Part shown: piece by piece, positions 13,011 to 25,300 of the stretch | How the letters are laid out: every line of letters begins with the position of its first letter | Numbering within the stretch: the first letter of the stretch is position 1 | Source: Acorus gramineus | Lineage: Eukaryota > Streptophyta > Magnoliopsida > Acorales > Acoraceae | Direction of reading: 5' to 3' | NCBI GenBank assembly: GCA_030737835.1 | Contig: JAUJYN010000043.1 | Location: 124,001-188,000, forward strand | DNA length: 64,000 nt | Translations under genes and position numbers: made by a program | Notes under the pieces: generated by a model | The model's database searches: none | Told to the model about the DNA's origin: nothing | Seen by the model: only the letters and a program-made list of their open reading frames with translations

Positions 13011-13321
13011 GTAAAAAAAATTTCACAGAAAAATGGTAGGCATCCTACCCCAATTTTATTAAAGAAAAGTGAATCCCCAAATACAAAGGCAGAATCAAGC
13101 AAAAGCACAAAAATACAACATCTATGGCAAGGACGTGGTAGAAGAGACATCTACCGATGCCCCAAAGCCATCACTGATCCCATTGTCACACTACTCCTCA
13201 ATCACAATATGACCCTCCACATACAATGCTCTAGTAGCCCCCACACAAAATTTACCTTAATCTTTATGAATCAATCACTGACTCCCATATATTCTCAACA
13301 TAAAAAAACGTTGCCCCTTTG

Positions 13322-15880
13322 AAGATGACCTCATTGCGTGTTAACCAGAGTGCCCATAACACTATTGGAACAAAGGATTGAGAAATTTTTGTTTTCATAC
13401 TTCGATATTCTGTCTCAACCTCTTGCTAGCAAGCTACAACTCTTCTGTCATAGGGGAAAATTAGAGACCTAAAAATTTGCCTCAGACCCTGTGTGGTACT
13501 AGTGTTCCCGAACATTAGTTCAACCTCTCTATTGTCGCTCAACACACAAAACACACAAGGAGAGTTGGGCTAGAACCCTTATGTTGTATTCGCTCAACGA
13601 TTATAACTTGATTGTCCCCTTTATCTTCGGCTTGGGACTTATACAGGGCTTACAAGGGCCTCAGCCCCACTACCCCACTTGGTCAAGCCCATGACCAAAC
13701 AGTTACAAAGAGTGAGATTCATTCTGCCTGAGCAACTCCCCCACTTCGCACGTGGGCGCAAAGTTGCCCGCATCGTGGGCATGCCGAGTGCCCACGTTGT
13801 TCCACGTCTAGTTCTCGCACCGCAAGATCTGCACACGTCCGTAACCACTTTGCCTCGCTGGATGCCTGTGTCCTTGGGCGTGCTGATCGCTCTGCGCGCA
13901 TTCCGGGTCTGCCCTGTGCGTGTGCGCCACGTCATGCCACGACTGGAGTCTGGCGCCCCACCACGCGAGATCCACGTGCATCCGTAACCGCTCAGCGTTG
14001 CTGCGTGCCCACGTCCCTAGGCGTGTTAACTGTCTACGCGCATTCCGGATCTGCCCAGGGCGTGTGCACCTCGTCATGCCACAACTGGCGCCCCACCTCG
14101 TGAGATCCGCCCATGTCCTGTTGACGTGCGCCAGGTCGTCCCACTCCCCGCGAGATATGCGCACGCCGACTGCTTCGATGAGGGCAACGTGCTCGGACGA
14201 GTGCGGTCATGCCTGCTTGATGCGGAAGCCTCAGGTGCCGCCTCGACCTTGTCGCGCCTGGGTGCCTGAGCCATGAGCCTCCATTGCGCCATGGTGCCTC
14301 CTACACCCGCAATGAGCTTTTGTTGCGCCTAGGTGCCTCCTGCACCCGAGCCAGGAGCCCAAGGGCTCGGCTAGGACTTGATCCTAGCCTAACACCTTCC
14401 ATGGTGGTAAAATCCATTATCTCAATTGCCTCAACCATCCTCACCCAAATCTAATGATCATCAGGCATCGTATAAATGGATGTCTCGTGGTCTCTTCTAT
14501 TGCATGGCACAAACTACATGACCTCTCGTCATTAGACGCACATTAGCTCTTTAAGTCTTCCATATTACCATGCCCTGAGCACCTTCCTGGGGAACCTCCT
14601 CATGAATCCCAGCCAAACAACGTGACCTACATGTTCACCTCGTCCTGAAGATTCCTCCGACGCTCATCCTGGTGTCCCCCTTGTTCTCCCTTGTGATTTT
14701 TTCCATTTTTATAAACAACCATCCCAAATGGTCCGGGAATTTCTCCTTGATAGGCAAATCACCACACCAAACATCATGCCCAAGAAAATACCGTATCCAG
14801 GCGATGGCCTCACTTAAACTTCCTGCCACGCTAATGATCCCACTAGGAATCATGGACAATCTCAATGACCCATTGGGAATATGTCCACCACTCCACCTCT
14901 AAGCCTTAGTAACTACATTTATCTTTTACCACCTGGCACCACACCTGGTTCCAATCTGAGTCATCTCCTAACAATCATGAAACCATCTTGAAGACAACTC
15001 CTGGGGATGAAAGCCGTCTAATTTTTCTTCACTAAGTCTCCAATAAACTATCTTCAAGCTGGATCTTTGCACTCATCTTGTAGCTGCCATTCACCAAACT
15101 GGTTGGCCTGAAATCACCACAGATCCACCGCCCCATCCTTCTTCTGAATGAATGCAAAGAATGATGCATTGAGACTCCCAAGCCCCTATGAGCCTCTAAA
15201 AAACTCCTCAAACATCTCCATGACATCTTCATTCACAATGTGCTAGAACTCTTGATAGAAGCGAAGATCAAAACCATCCGGACCCAGGGCTTTCTCCCCA
15301 TTCGCTCCAAAGAGTGCTTCCTCAACCTCCTCTTCAAAAAATTGTTCGTCTAAATGATGGAGGCAATAATCTGGAAGATGCTTTAGGTCTTCACTGAATC
15401 ACAACGATCTCCACCCGACTTCTCTTGAATGCCTCGTCTAAATGATCTACCAGCGCCTCTTAGATCCACTGTTCTTCCTCCTTGATCCTGTTGTTGACGT
15501 GGAGCTTCAAAATGTTTTTGACACATTCTATGGTTTGCCATCTTGTGGAAAAACTGTGTTGTTGTACCCCTCCTTAAGCCACAATACCTTCGACCTTTAC
15601 CGCCGCTTTCTCTCCATTTTGAAGATCCTCATCCATTCTTCTGTCCACTCCAACAAATTAGGATACCCCTGGACTCACCCACCAATGGCTTAAAAACCAC
15701 CTCTTCAATCTTGTTTCCTCTAATATCACTATGACACATTCTTTATCTTAGTTTCTTGTATGCACCACAACTGAATTTTTGTTAGCCATCACTAAATCCT
15801 TGATTGCCGCCTTACAAGGGTTGTTCAGGCCAACAAAAGATGTGCATCATGGGCTGCAACCTCATCATTCTTGACCTCCT
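13322..15880 (-). pseudogene. LINE ORF2 remains (endonuclease start, reverse transcriptase, zinc-binding end)
   Basis: ORF2 of plant LINEs encodes an apurinic-type endonuclease, a reverse transcriptase and a terminal zinc-binding domain used in target-primed reverse transcription. Here the endonuclease is cut right after its IQETK motif and joins a pre-RT segment. The RT keeps GPDGF but not a readable YADD catalytic box. A GC-rich block at about 13409-14392 separates the final LTRNEVIFKG piece from the rest. Several in-frame stops make it inactive. Order and motifs make the assignment firm; the boundaries are approximate. Confidence 0.7.
13409..14392 (-). mobile_element. Possible solo LTR (GC-rich insertion) inside the LINE
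   Basis: LINE sequence stops near 13408 and resumes after about 14392. Read on the minus strand the block starts TGTTAGGCTAGGATCAAG and ends GGTTGAGACA, the TG..CA form of an LTR. Its middle (13730-14290) is much richer in CpG than its surroundings. Flanking pentamers TATTC and CCTTC match poorly, so LTR identity is uncertain. Frames in the GC-rich part look like composition artefacts. Confidence 0.4.
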
Positions 15881-16905
15881 GAGTCTTATTGAGTGGACTT
15901 ATTCATGAATTCTTGTTGTTGCAACCTCTCAGATCCCTTTGCAATATATCTATTTGAACCTCCCTTTCTCGACATCGTTTTGTAATTGGAACCCAATGCT
16001 CATGGGTTTGATGCAGGCAGTTGACCTACCGAATTGGTTCTCCCCCACTGCCAGAGAAATAGTGGGTATCAGATATACGTCTCGTGCAGGCAACTCTGTT
16101 GACGATTCCACCTTCCCCGTCGACTCCCATATCAAACATTCATCCCTTCGGAATCTCGGGCATGAACTTCTCTCCACATCCCTCATACGCACTCTCATGA
16201 TGCCTGTGAGATGAGTGTTGCTCCTTACCTCTTTCAACGATCCAGCACCTACTCTGCCTTGGCTTGAAACCACGTGAGAAGACCCGCCAAAAGGCTCACA
16301 ACCTTCTTCATAGCACGTCAATCCCCTGGTCCACCAATTATGAACCAATGGATGCCGAAGACGATTCCCGCCTTCTAACAGCCCATCTGCCCCCTCATCT
16401 GCCAACACTGGTTCATTAGTAATTGAATTCGCCAGATTAATGCGTTTTAGACGACCCAATTGGGTGGGCCCAAGACCGTTCCCGTGATTCATCTCATGCT
16501 CTCTCACAAACACTTGAGAGCCCGCCACCTGTCCCACTAAGCATACCTTTTCCAAACCTTCTTGATAAGCCTCCACTGCCAACTGTTTGAATCCAGTCTC
16601 TTGTTATTGACCACCTTCATCTTCTCTGCAACAACTACTTGGTTCCCCCCTTCTTGAGGCGTGGGCCCCAATTGTGACACTACCCTTCACCTTCAACCGT
16701 CTCTGCATCACCTGATCCACCAACTCTGGCAAAAGTTGTTCACCCACACCACATGGCTCCACCATGTAGGATGGATGAATTGAAGAAGACTTTTATGTGT
16801 CAATGAAGTATGACAATAGACCATCGCAACTTTGACTTCCCCATAGATTATGTGCCAAAATGGGTTCGCCCAGTCCCATGTTACCTGTCCTTCACCTTCC
16901 CTCGT

Positions 16906-17399
16906 AGGGGTGGTAAACGAGCCGAGCAGCTCGCGCTCGGCTCGGTTAAAAGCTCGTTCGGCCTCGTTCGATTAGACAAATGAGCTGAGCTTAAACATTT
17001 TTTAAAGCTCGGTGTGTAAACGAGCCGAGCTGAGCTCGAGCCTATATGAGCTCGTTACATAACATAAAAAGGGGGAAACAAAAAACCCGAACTGAGCCCG
17101 AGCAGAGTTTGAGCTGAGCCCGAGCTTGAGTTTATGTCATTTTCACATAATATAGGATGTTGTGATTTATGAAAGATGACTTCTCAAATGCTAAACAAAT
17201 TTTTTTTTAGTCTTGGTTCAAGCTTTGGCTTGGCTCGTTTAACAAACGAGCCGAGCAGATCTTCAACCGAGCTTTTCATGAGTTAAAAGAGCCGAGCTTG
17301 AACACGAAATTAAGCTCAGTCTTGAGCCGAGCTTGATACTAAACGAGCCGAGCCTGAACAGGTCAAAGCTTGGCTCGTTCGGCTCGTTTACAATGCCCA
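16906..17399. mobile_element. Second copy of the GAGCCGAGCT-type Mutator-like miniature element, nested in the LINE
   Basis: Left end AGGGGTGGTAAACGAGCC and right end ..GGCTCGTTTACAATGCCC(A) are inverted copies of each other. The body again consists of GAGCCGAGC and GCTCGGCTC words around an AT-rich core. Flanks TTCCCTCGT and ATCCCTCCT match at 7 of 9 positions. It interrupts LINE ORF1 linker sequence, so it inserted after the LINE. Confidence 0.65.
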
Positions 17400-17489
17400 A
17401 TCCCTCCTTGTCCCTATGCATTGAGATTGAACCCACCATGCTGTCCTCCTCCGACGCCCTTAGATGCGGCAATTTGCCCCTACCACTTG

Positions 17490-18775
17490 GCTAATTAGGA
17501 TGAACGCTAGACTCAGTCGGGTCCATCTGACCTACTACCAGCACCCCATCGTGAGTGTAGTTGTGCGCCGAATCGCTCTTCTTCTCCCTCAAATCCTTTT
17601 CAACCCGAATCCATCCTCCTTGCTTTGCCACCATCCAGTCATAACCAAGGCCCTTTAGACAGCCCACAACTTCTGACACCTCCATCCTCAAACCGAGTGA
17701 TGATCCTTTTCCTCTGGCCGCCCCAAGATATGCCGAGGGATACCGCTGGCCATAAACTTCTCCAGCATGCTTTCCAATCATTCACCTCCACCAAGACCTG
17801 ATTTGGGATAACCACCTTGAAAGGCGCCCACACCTTTGCCTTGATGAGTGGGAACTCCTCATCAGACACCACCTCCATGAAAGAGACCATGTCTCTGAAA
17901 TCCCCCTCCAAACCAACGGGACACCCCTAAGCACCACCTAGACTTGCTTCCCCTTCAAACACCCCCCCCTCCCCCCTTCGGGCGATTTGAACATAGCCGA
18001 CGAAGGAGGTGGATCCCCTTGTCACTTCCAATAGCTTCTCTCCTTCAGCAATAATGTTTTTGCCACCATCGTCGGAAGTTTAACCATCACCGTATCCTGT
18101 CCCAACACCCAGAAATTCTACTCACCAATCCTTCTCCATCTTCTAATTAGAGCTCTTTCAATCACATGACAATTTGAGTTTGGACCCCCCTTGCCATGGA
18201 ATCAGTGGAATTCTCCTCTACTAGCCTTGTTCCTTATCTTTCTTGTTTGGTACTGTCCTTTGGGCCATTTCCTTTATTTTAATTAAAGGGCTCTGGCCTA
18301 CCATTTTGTCAAAAAAATGCCTCAACTGTGCCTCCCTTCGACCTGACTCAGACGATCACAGAATAACAACCTCCCGCTGCTCTCCACCCTCAATTACCAC
18401 TGGGTGAGCCTGCATAATGACCACCAGATGACCAGGAAACCCAACACCTCCACCACCTTTACCTAATTTCCTCATCTTCTCCTTATAGTATGCTTTCCCT
18501 GGCCAAACCTCCTGCAGACCCAACATCTTGGAGGTTCCCTGCAATCTCACATCCTCTCACTCTTCTTCTGACCTCCTCCCAGCCATCCACCTCCGCCTCC
18601 ACATCTCTTTTGTTTATTTTCTTAAGTGGAAAAAGCTTCTTGAAAAACCTACATTAATTGATGATCAAGAGAATGAAAAAATAATTCAGCCACAGACCCA
18701 CTGCGACAAAATTGGATGGAGATGTTCCCTGCATGCCCATCATGCTCACAGTATTCACACTTCACAGGATTGATG
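17490..18775 (-). pseudogene. LINE ORF1 remains with degenerate zinc knuckle
   Basis: The minus strand at about 18730-18770 reads VKCEYCEHDGHAGNISIQFC, a CCHC-like knuckle with altered spacing. Such knuckles end the RNA-binding ORF1 protein of plant LINEs. Downstream, the frames at 17639-17911 (VSDEEFPLIKAKVWAP) and 17491-17781 look like the ORF1 linker, but they lie in different frames and are interrupted. Confidence 0.5.
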
Positions 18776-18780
18776 ACACT

Positions 18781-21700
18781 ATGCTGAACTTTAAATGGTT
18801 CCAAGACTAGTGAGTTCCAACAATAATCCAGTGCATGCCGTAATCAATTTGAAGGGTGTGTAAGAATACAAAGTAGTGGATTGTAGATAGGTAACTACAT
18901 TAATTAGTAAAGCTTTTGTGCAAGATATATTAAATTACATTGCTACTTTAATGGAGCTATTTTTTTTTTATGGAATTAATGGAGCTAAATTAATGTTTAT
19001 TTTAAAACATAGAATCATAGATATTCTTCTATTAATTTGATATTCTGTGTGTGCCATTGACTAACAAGTACCACACATCGCTAAAAAACCTAGACATGGG
19101 ATGTTTTAGGATTTTAGGAAAATCCATTTACTGATATCTCATTATTTGAAGATAAAGGTAGAAGTACTTGTTCTTCCCCAAACTGCTTTAAAGAATCTCT
19201 TTTAGACATATACTCTTTTAAAAAGCAGTATTACCATAGGCGGTTATGTTTTTTATTCTACCTTAGTGGAATGTTTACCTTATAATATAATTGGTCAGCA
19301 CCACTTTTTTCACTGAACAAAATAAGCTTTAGACATATGGATGGTCGCCAGGGTATGAACATGCAGGTTATGGCAGGATATACGGATAAATGTTTTTTTT
19401 TTTTTGAATGGCTAAACATTTTCTAATATACTTGAACTTGGGTTATTCTGAGATTAAAAGTTTGTTACAATGGTTTCTGACTATCTGAATGACATGCGTT
19501 CATTCCAATAGCACTAGGACTCTTTACACATGCTGTTATTCAATGCGTTGAAGTTCCAAATTCTTAGAGCTATGTCTACCATTTGACAGGATTATGAAAA
19601 AGATGCTAATACGCTGAGAATTTGAACCGGTTCCATTGGAGACAAATTTCACTGGAAAAAAATGATGTGAAGCTGACCCTTTTTTTTTAAAAAAAAATAT
19701 TATTTGATTTTCAATATTGGCAGGCCATTGATTTGGAAGAGAGCAGAAAGATTTGAGAATCGCCTATTCAGTTGGCTTCTGTGATCTTTCTCGCATTCTG
19801 TGTTGTTTTTCTTTTTAAAACTGGATCTTATTGTGACAAGCAATATGTTGGAAAAATTATTTGGTCTCTTATGTGTGCTGATTAGATCAATAACTACATT
19901 AAAAAAAAAAAAAATCAATTCTTGTTTCTTTTTATCTGTTTCTCTAGACAAAAGTTTCCCCTGCTCCCTCCTCCCGGATTTAGATCTTCTGCCCGTTTTT
20001 ATTCATACTTGGAACTCATTCCCCCCACCCCCCCATGGCCCTGATAGATAGTATAGCATTGTCATTTAGATTTTAGTTATAATGGTGAGTGCCCTCAGAC
20101 CACCCTTGTGCCCCCGCCAATGAGGATGTTGTCGGGACTCAGGATTGATAGGTTGGTGTTGGTGATTGGTGGTGCCCTCGGCGTCAGGTTCTGCACAGAA
20201 TTGGACACAATTCATCCAGAGAATTTGATCGCTTGAATTGCTGGTTGAAGCCCAACTTGTTATATACCCTCAAATGTGCTCCTAATATCTACCCATAAGA
20301 GGTCAAACCAATGTGAGAACATCATAACGAAGTAGAGTGTTTGAACTAATGCTAGTGAGATGGCTTAACCAGAAATATAACATAATGAGGTCTAAGGGTC
20401 TATTTGGAAACGCAGATTGAAAAGTAATTTTTAAAATAAAGTTGTTTTTTAAGATGATTTTAGACCTTGATTTTTATTGGGATGTTTTTCTTTTAATTTA
20501 AGAATCAATATTTGAAAGCAGTTGATATTTGACAGAGAAAGTTGTTTTTTAATTCAAAAATCGATTTTGACAAAAAAAACATTGTTTTTGAATTTTTCAA
20601 AACACGGATTTTGAGGAAAAAATTAAAATGAATCTAGCTTTCGATTCTAAATAAACCTGTCCCGTTTGGTCGATGTTAGTTTTTCAGTTTTTTAAAAAAC
20701 AAAAATTGTTCTAAACGTGTAATCAAACGTAGGCTCTTTACGTTTGAACTTTAAATGTTTGAACTAATGTTCCTGAGATGCGATATAATCAGCATAATGA
20801 GGATGTCCGATTGAAATATTCGACGTTACGTAGGCTCTTTGCTCTTTTGGGGAGGAGACGTGACATCATCTTTGTCTCTAACAAAATCTCACCAAGACCC
20901 GCGGCCTCAGCACAGGACCTCATTTAATTATTAGGGATTTCAATTTACGTAAAAAAAACATTTTATTCAATTGAATGTAAGTTTAAAATTTTTATTTTCA
21001 TTCTATATTGCAAAAGAAATTTCTATGTAATAATAATAAAAAATTATATCCTTTCAAATTATTTAATTTTTTTATAATTCAAATAAAAATGTTTTTGTAT
21101 TTTAATAAAAATTATAATCTATACATATTAAAAATTATTGGAATATTTTTTTGCATCCATGTAAATTACATAATTTTATATTTCTACTCTAAAAACACTC
21201 ATTGGTTATTTAGATTCACAAATGAAATATTTTAAATCAAAATACATGTGATAAGATAAGATGAAATAAAAGATAAGAACGATAATTTTTTTTATAACAC
21301 AAAAATACAGGTAAGAAAGAAAATGAAGAAGTTTGTGAAGATTTGAAAGATTTGTTTTTTCATGGAAAATGGCATATGATTCTCTCTATCTGATCCCAAA
21401 ATCAGGATTTTAAGACGGTTACAGAAATTGTTTTTCGTAATAACTTTTCATTTTTCTTGAAAAGTAGCACATAATGAAGTTTTACGTTAAAACAAACGCA
21501 TGTAACACTAACTTATGAAATTAATGTCACAACAATTCGTGTGGGCGATGACAATGTTCAGTCTCCTTTAGAACTGGTGAAAGGCTGAAGATCAGATGGC
21601 TTTTATAACTGGTTTCTCTGTAAGTGTCAATTTTTTTAATCGGAGGTGAGAATAAGATAGCAATGAGATTTTTAGAAAAAGACGAGCAAATTTGTCATGA

Positions 21701-22398
21701 AAATGACTTAAACTGATTTTACATATTTTACGAGGTCTTATTTGAATGTTATTTATTGGATCTTCGTTTAGTTTGGAATATTCCCTGTAAACTGACAGCG
21801 ATTTGATTTAGGAATCTATTATTCTTATTCATGTATACTTTGAAGAGAACGATTTTACAAGGACTAAAATCAATTTAGTTAAGTTATATTGATTTTTCAT
21901 TTTTAAAATATCTAAGAAGGGAGAGGTCAATTTAAAAAAGAAGATAATGTTATGTACAATTTATTTTTCAATCCCAATTCTAACTTACATATGTTTTGTA
22001 TTTTTAAAAAATATTATACCTCTTCTAATAAAGTACACATTTTTATAAAAAATAAAACATATAATCTAATGAGTTGCATGAATGTATTTATAGAGAATGT
22101 AAAAAATTTCTACTTAAGTCTATATCTCGATAGTACAACTTTAAATCTATAGACAATAGACGAGTATGAGACTGGAATGGATCGAAAAGAAACTATCTCA
22201 CGGACCACAGCACTGCACTAACCCAAAAAAAAAAAAAAAACTACGGAGGTTCTGCCTAAACAAGCTATGGACATCGGGCGGTCAAGAGCCACGATATCAT
22301 CAATGTACGGTGTAGATTCGAGAAGCCCCGGTCTCCTCTTGCCGCATTGTAGCTTTTGAAGGCACGACTCCGCTTGAAGAAGGAAAACCAAAAAATAA
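18781..22398. other. AT-rich intergenic DNA between the LINE and the fibrillin gene
   Basis: No gene was found. A short segment after GGCAG at about 19722 could be a distal 3' UTR exon of the first gene. Poly(A)/poly(T) runs are common. A duplicated block at 20339-20806 is listed separately. The last 150 bases before 22399 are the leader and promoter of the next gene; I see no convincing TATA box there. Confidence 0.5.
20339..20806. repeat. Direct repeats of about 50 bp flanking an AT-rich insertion-like block
   Basis: TTTGAACTAATGCTAGTGAG at about 20339 and TTTGAACTAATGTTCCTGAG at about 20756 each run on to CATAATGAGG, so about 50 bases are repeated. Between them lies an AT-rich block starting GGGTCTATTTGGAAACG and ending near CAAACGTAGGCTC, weakly inverted relative to its start. 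This could be a miniature element with a long duplicated flank, or a local duplication. Confidence 0.4.
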
Positions 22399-25300
22399 AT
22401 GGCGTTCACGACGCCATGGACGTCCTCGGTCTCTCCACTCATCCGAACCGGACACAGTCACCGTCTCCCTCTCCCTCCCTCGAAACCGTTCCGATGCCTC
22501 GCGCGCGTGTCGTCCGCCGCGCTCTCTGAGGCAGCGGATCTGGAGAGGAGGAAGCACGACCTGTTGAGGGCCGTACAGGACACCCGGCGCGGCCTCACCA
22601 CGACCGCCGATCAGCGATCCTCCATTGAAGAATCACTGGTCCGCCCCCCCCCCCTCCCCTCTCAGGGCCGGTTCAGTCGGTAGAGCCGTCTCATTCTGTC
22701 TCCGTTAAAGCAGGTGAACGTGGAACGGTACGGAGCGGGGACGGGAGTGGACCTGGGGACCCTCGACGGCACGTGGCGCCTCAACTACACCTCCGCATCC
22801 GACGTTCTCGTCCTCCTCGAAGCCTCCGAGAGGCTCCCCTTCTTTCAGGTTTGGCGATTCGCGTTAATTTTTTTTAGAGGTCTCTTGAGTGACAATTGAT
22901 GTTGTTTGCGTGGGTCAGGTGGGACAGATTTTTCAGAAGTTCGAGTGCAGGGACCGGACGGACGGGGGGATCGTGCGGAACGTTGTGCGATGGAGCGTCC
23001 CGACTTTGCTGGAGGTAATTTGAAGTTGGGTTAAACTTTTCTTTGAATGGCACTATGTCGAATTGTCTAATGCAGCTCATAGTGTGTGTAGTTTGCGTTC
23101 GGTTGCTTGGGTTTTATTGAGTATATGTAATTTTGGGGGTCATACTATTCGGAGAGAGGTCGGATCAGTGGCACCGCTTTGTATCTTCACCTTCTTGAGA
23201 AAAATGGGATAATCAATATATCGTTTAATGTAAAGTGATGATTGATTGAACAGTTTTTACAAGCCTTGTTGAAATATATGGTTAGAAGTCTGAAGACATT
23301 GTTCACTTATAAGATGTAATGGATGAAGCAATGGGATTAGCTAATTTAATGAGGAACCAAACCAAATTCAGAGTGAAATAGAAGAGATCAAAAGCCTGAG
23401 CTATAAATATTGCCTAGATTTACCTAAGCATTGCTGCTGAGGTTGTTAATCAGTCAAATACAAATTCACTGTTGTTCGGAATTCTTAACCATACAAGTGC
23501 TTGGGGTCTTCTTTTTTTTGTTGATGTTGTACGTGGAGTGCATTCCACCATCATTTGAATTGATTGTCATATTGTAAGTAAAATATGTTATGTTTCCTAT
23601 CCGCGTTCAAATGGTGTTATCTCACTCGCAAGTGAGAATAGTGCCTCATATTTCAGGATAAAATAGCCATCTGAGGTGATCCAGCTATTGTTAATAGTGC
23701 TGACACCAGACCCATAAGGAGTAAGTGGCTTATGTACTGATATTTACTAATATTCTGCCAAGTATTTCACCTTGTTGACCTTTTCTTTTCAATGTACTTT
23801 TTGGTTTTGCGAACAAAGCTTTGATTATTATCCGGTTGGCATCCTTCCCCTCCCCCTCTTCCCCTTCCCAAAGAGGAGGTCAGGGGATCAAACACAGGGG
23901 CCACCATTTATCAGAAATATACTATTTGGTTTTCTACATCTCACTTCTAAAAGTCATTCTTTTTCTTCTCTAATTTGTGTGCATGTGCTTGTCAGAACGC
24001 TTGCATACCCTGTATGCCAGTCTATCAACCATTGAAAGTTTGTTTTTGTTTTTCATTTTGTGGACAGGAACAAGATGGGGCAACCTTGCTAGTTACGGCA
24101 AAGTTTTATGTTGTCTCTAAGCGGAACATATACCTTCAGTTTGAAGAGGTAGTTTTTTTTTCCATTCTTTTTTACATGCTTCGGTTATTTGTTTACCACA
24201 TTGTTACACATACATTTAAAGCTAGATGTTGGAAGGCCTTTTAGACATGCTATGGCCTTTTTAAGAGGATGAAGTTAGATGCAGAACAACAGAAGAGAGG
24301 AAATAATATTTGATATTATAAGCAAGTTATATTAAGCAATTCTCATAAGTGTGATATACAATCCGAACAATTTGAGGATGTGCTTGAAAATTTCATCCAC
24401 CAGACTGAAATTATAGGGCTTGTCTCGGATTTAGGAAACTATATGGTTGAAATTCTGGATGACATTAAGGTTGTAATGTAGGTGTTTTGTTGATACGAGG
24501 ACCAATTTCTTAACGAGTTATATAATTGGAGGCTGATAATTTAAATATCTATAGCCTGTCGGTTTCCATGAAGTAATGTTAAAGATAAAATCATAAAATT
24601 CCTCGAGTAGGTGAAAATTTTCATGGATGACGCAAGAAGTTTAGAGGACTGGAAAAGATTGAAGGGACATGCCTGTATTTGACGAGAAGTGATAGAAATT
24701 GTAACTGACTAACTGAGAAATTAACTTGTCTTGATTCAGCCAGATACAAGCCAGAGAAAGGTTAAAGAAAGAAAGTGATGAGATTAATGTACAGTTTGTT
24801 CTATGAAAGAGAAATCTAACCCCAACCATATCTGGGGGAGAATGACAGTTGAGAAGAATGGAAAGAAGGAAGTCCATTTCATTTACTGACACCCAGTCAT
24901 ATATTTATTTTAAACAGCCATCAGGTACATTAACTTGCAACACTCTATACTTCAATTATATGGGTTCATCTACAAATTAAGGACCCTTGAGAAGTTAAAT
25001 AAGATCTTAAGCAGTCTCATGGGTCAAGTCTAAGCTAAATCTGGGACAATTATCTGTGAATATAATTTTTTTTTAGAATATTAGGGTGTCCCTCATTAAA
25101 GAATATGGATTTTGTTAAATTTCCTCTACAACATGCAAACCTTTTAGTTGTTGGGGAATATGATGCAAGAGATTGCTTTCACTTTACTGTAGCTATAGCT
25201 GTTTATTTTGTTGATATAGTTGACTGTAGCTTCCTTCCATATGTTTCACTGCTGTTAATAATGCAAAACTGCAAAATCCTAGACCAGAGGTCTTCAGTTT

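Larger units (their letters stand above)
13020..18780 (-). mobile_element. Decayed LINE (non-LTR retrotransposon) with nested insertions
   Basis: Read on the minus strand, pieces of a plant L1-type element occur in the right order: a zinc knuckle (about 18730-18770), ORF1 linker sequence (17490-17910 and 15950-16580), the start of the endonuclease (about 15760-15850, GLNNPCKAAIKDL then IQETK), a pre-RT region (about 15440-15560), the RT motif ALGPDGFDLRFYQEF (about 15240-15300), the WCGDLPIKEKFPD region (about 14730-14770) and the C-terminal LWALWLTRNEVIFKG (about 13325-13370). Every piece has stops or frameshifts, and most of the endonuclease is missing. No target duplication could be fixed. 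The element lies just downstream of the first gene and opposite to it. Confidence 0.75.

Noticed and set aside
13679..14292. Overlapping frames in the GC-rich block within the LINE
   Set aside because: Open on both strands in multiple frames; a composition effect in a likely LTR insertion.
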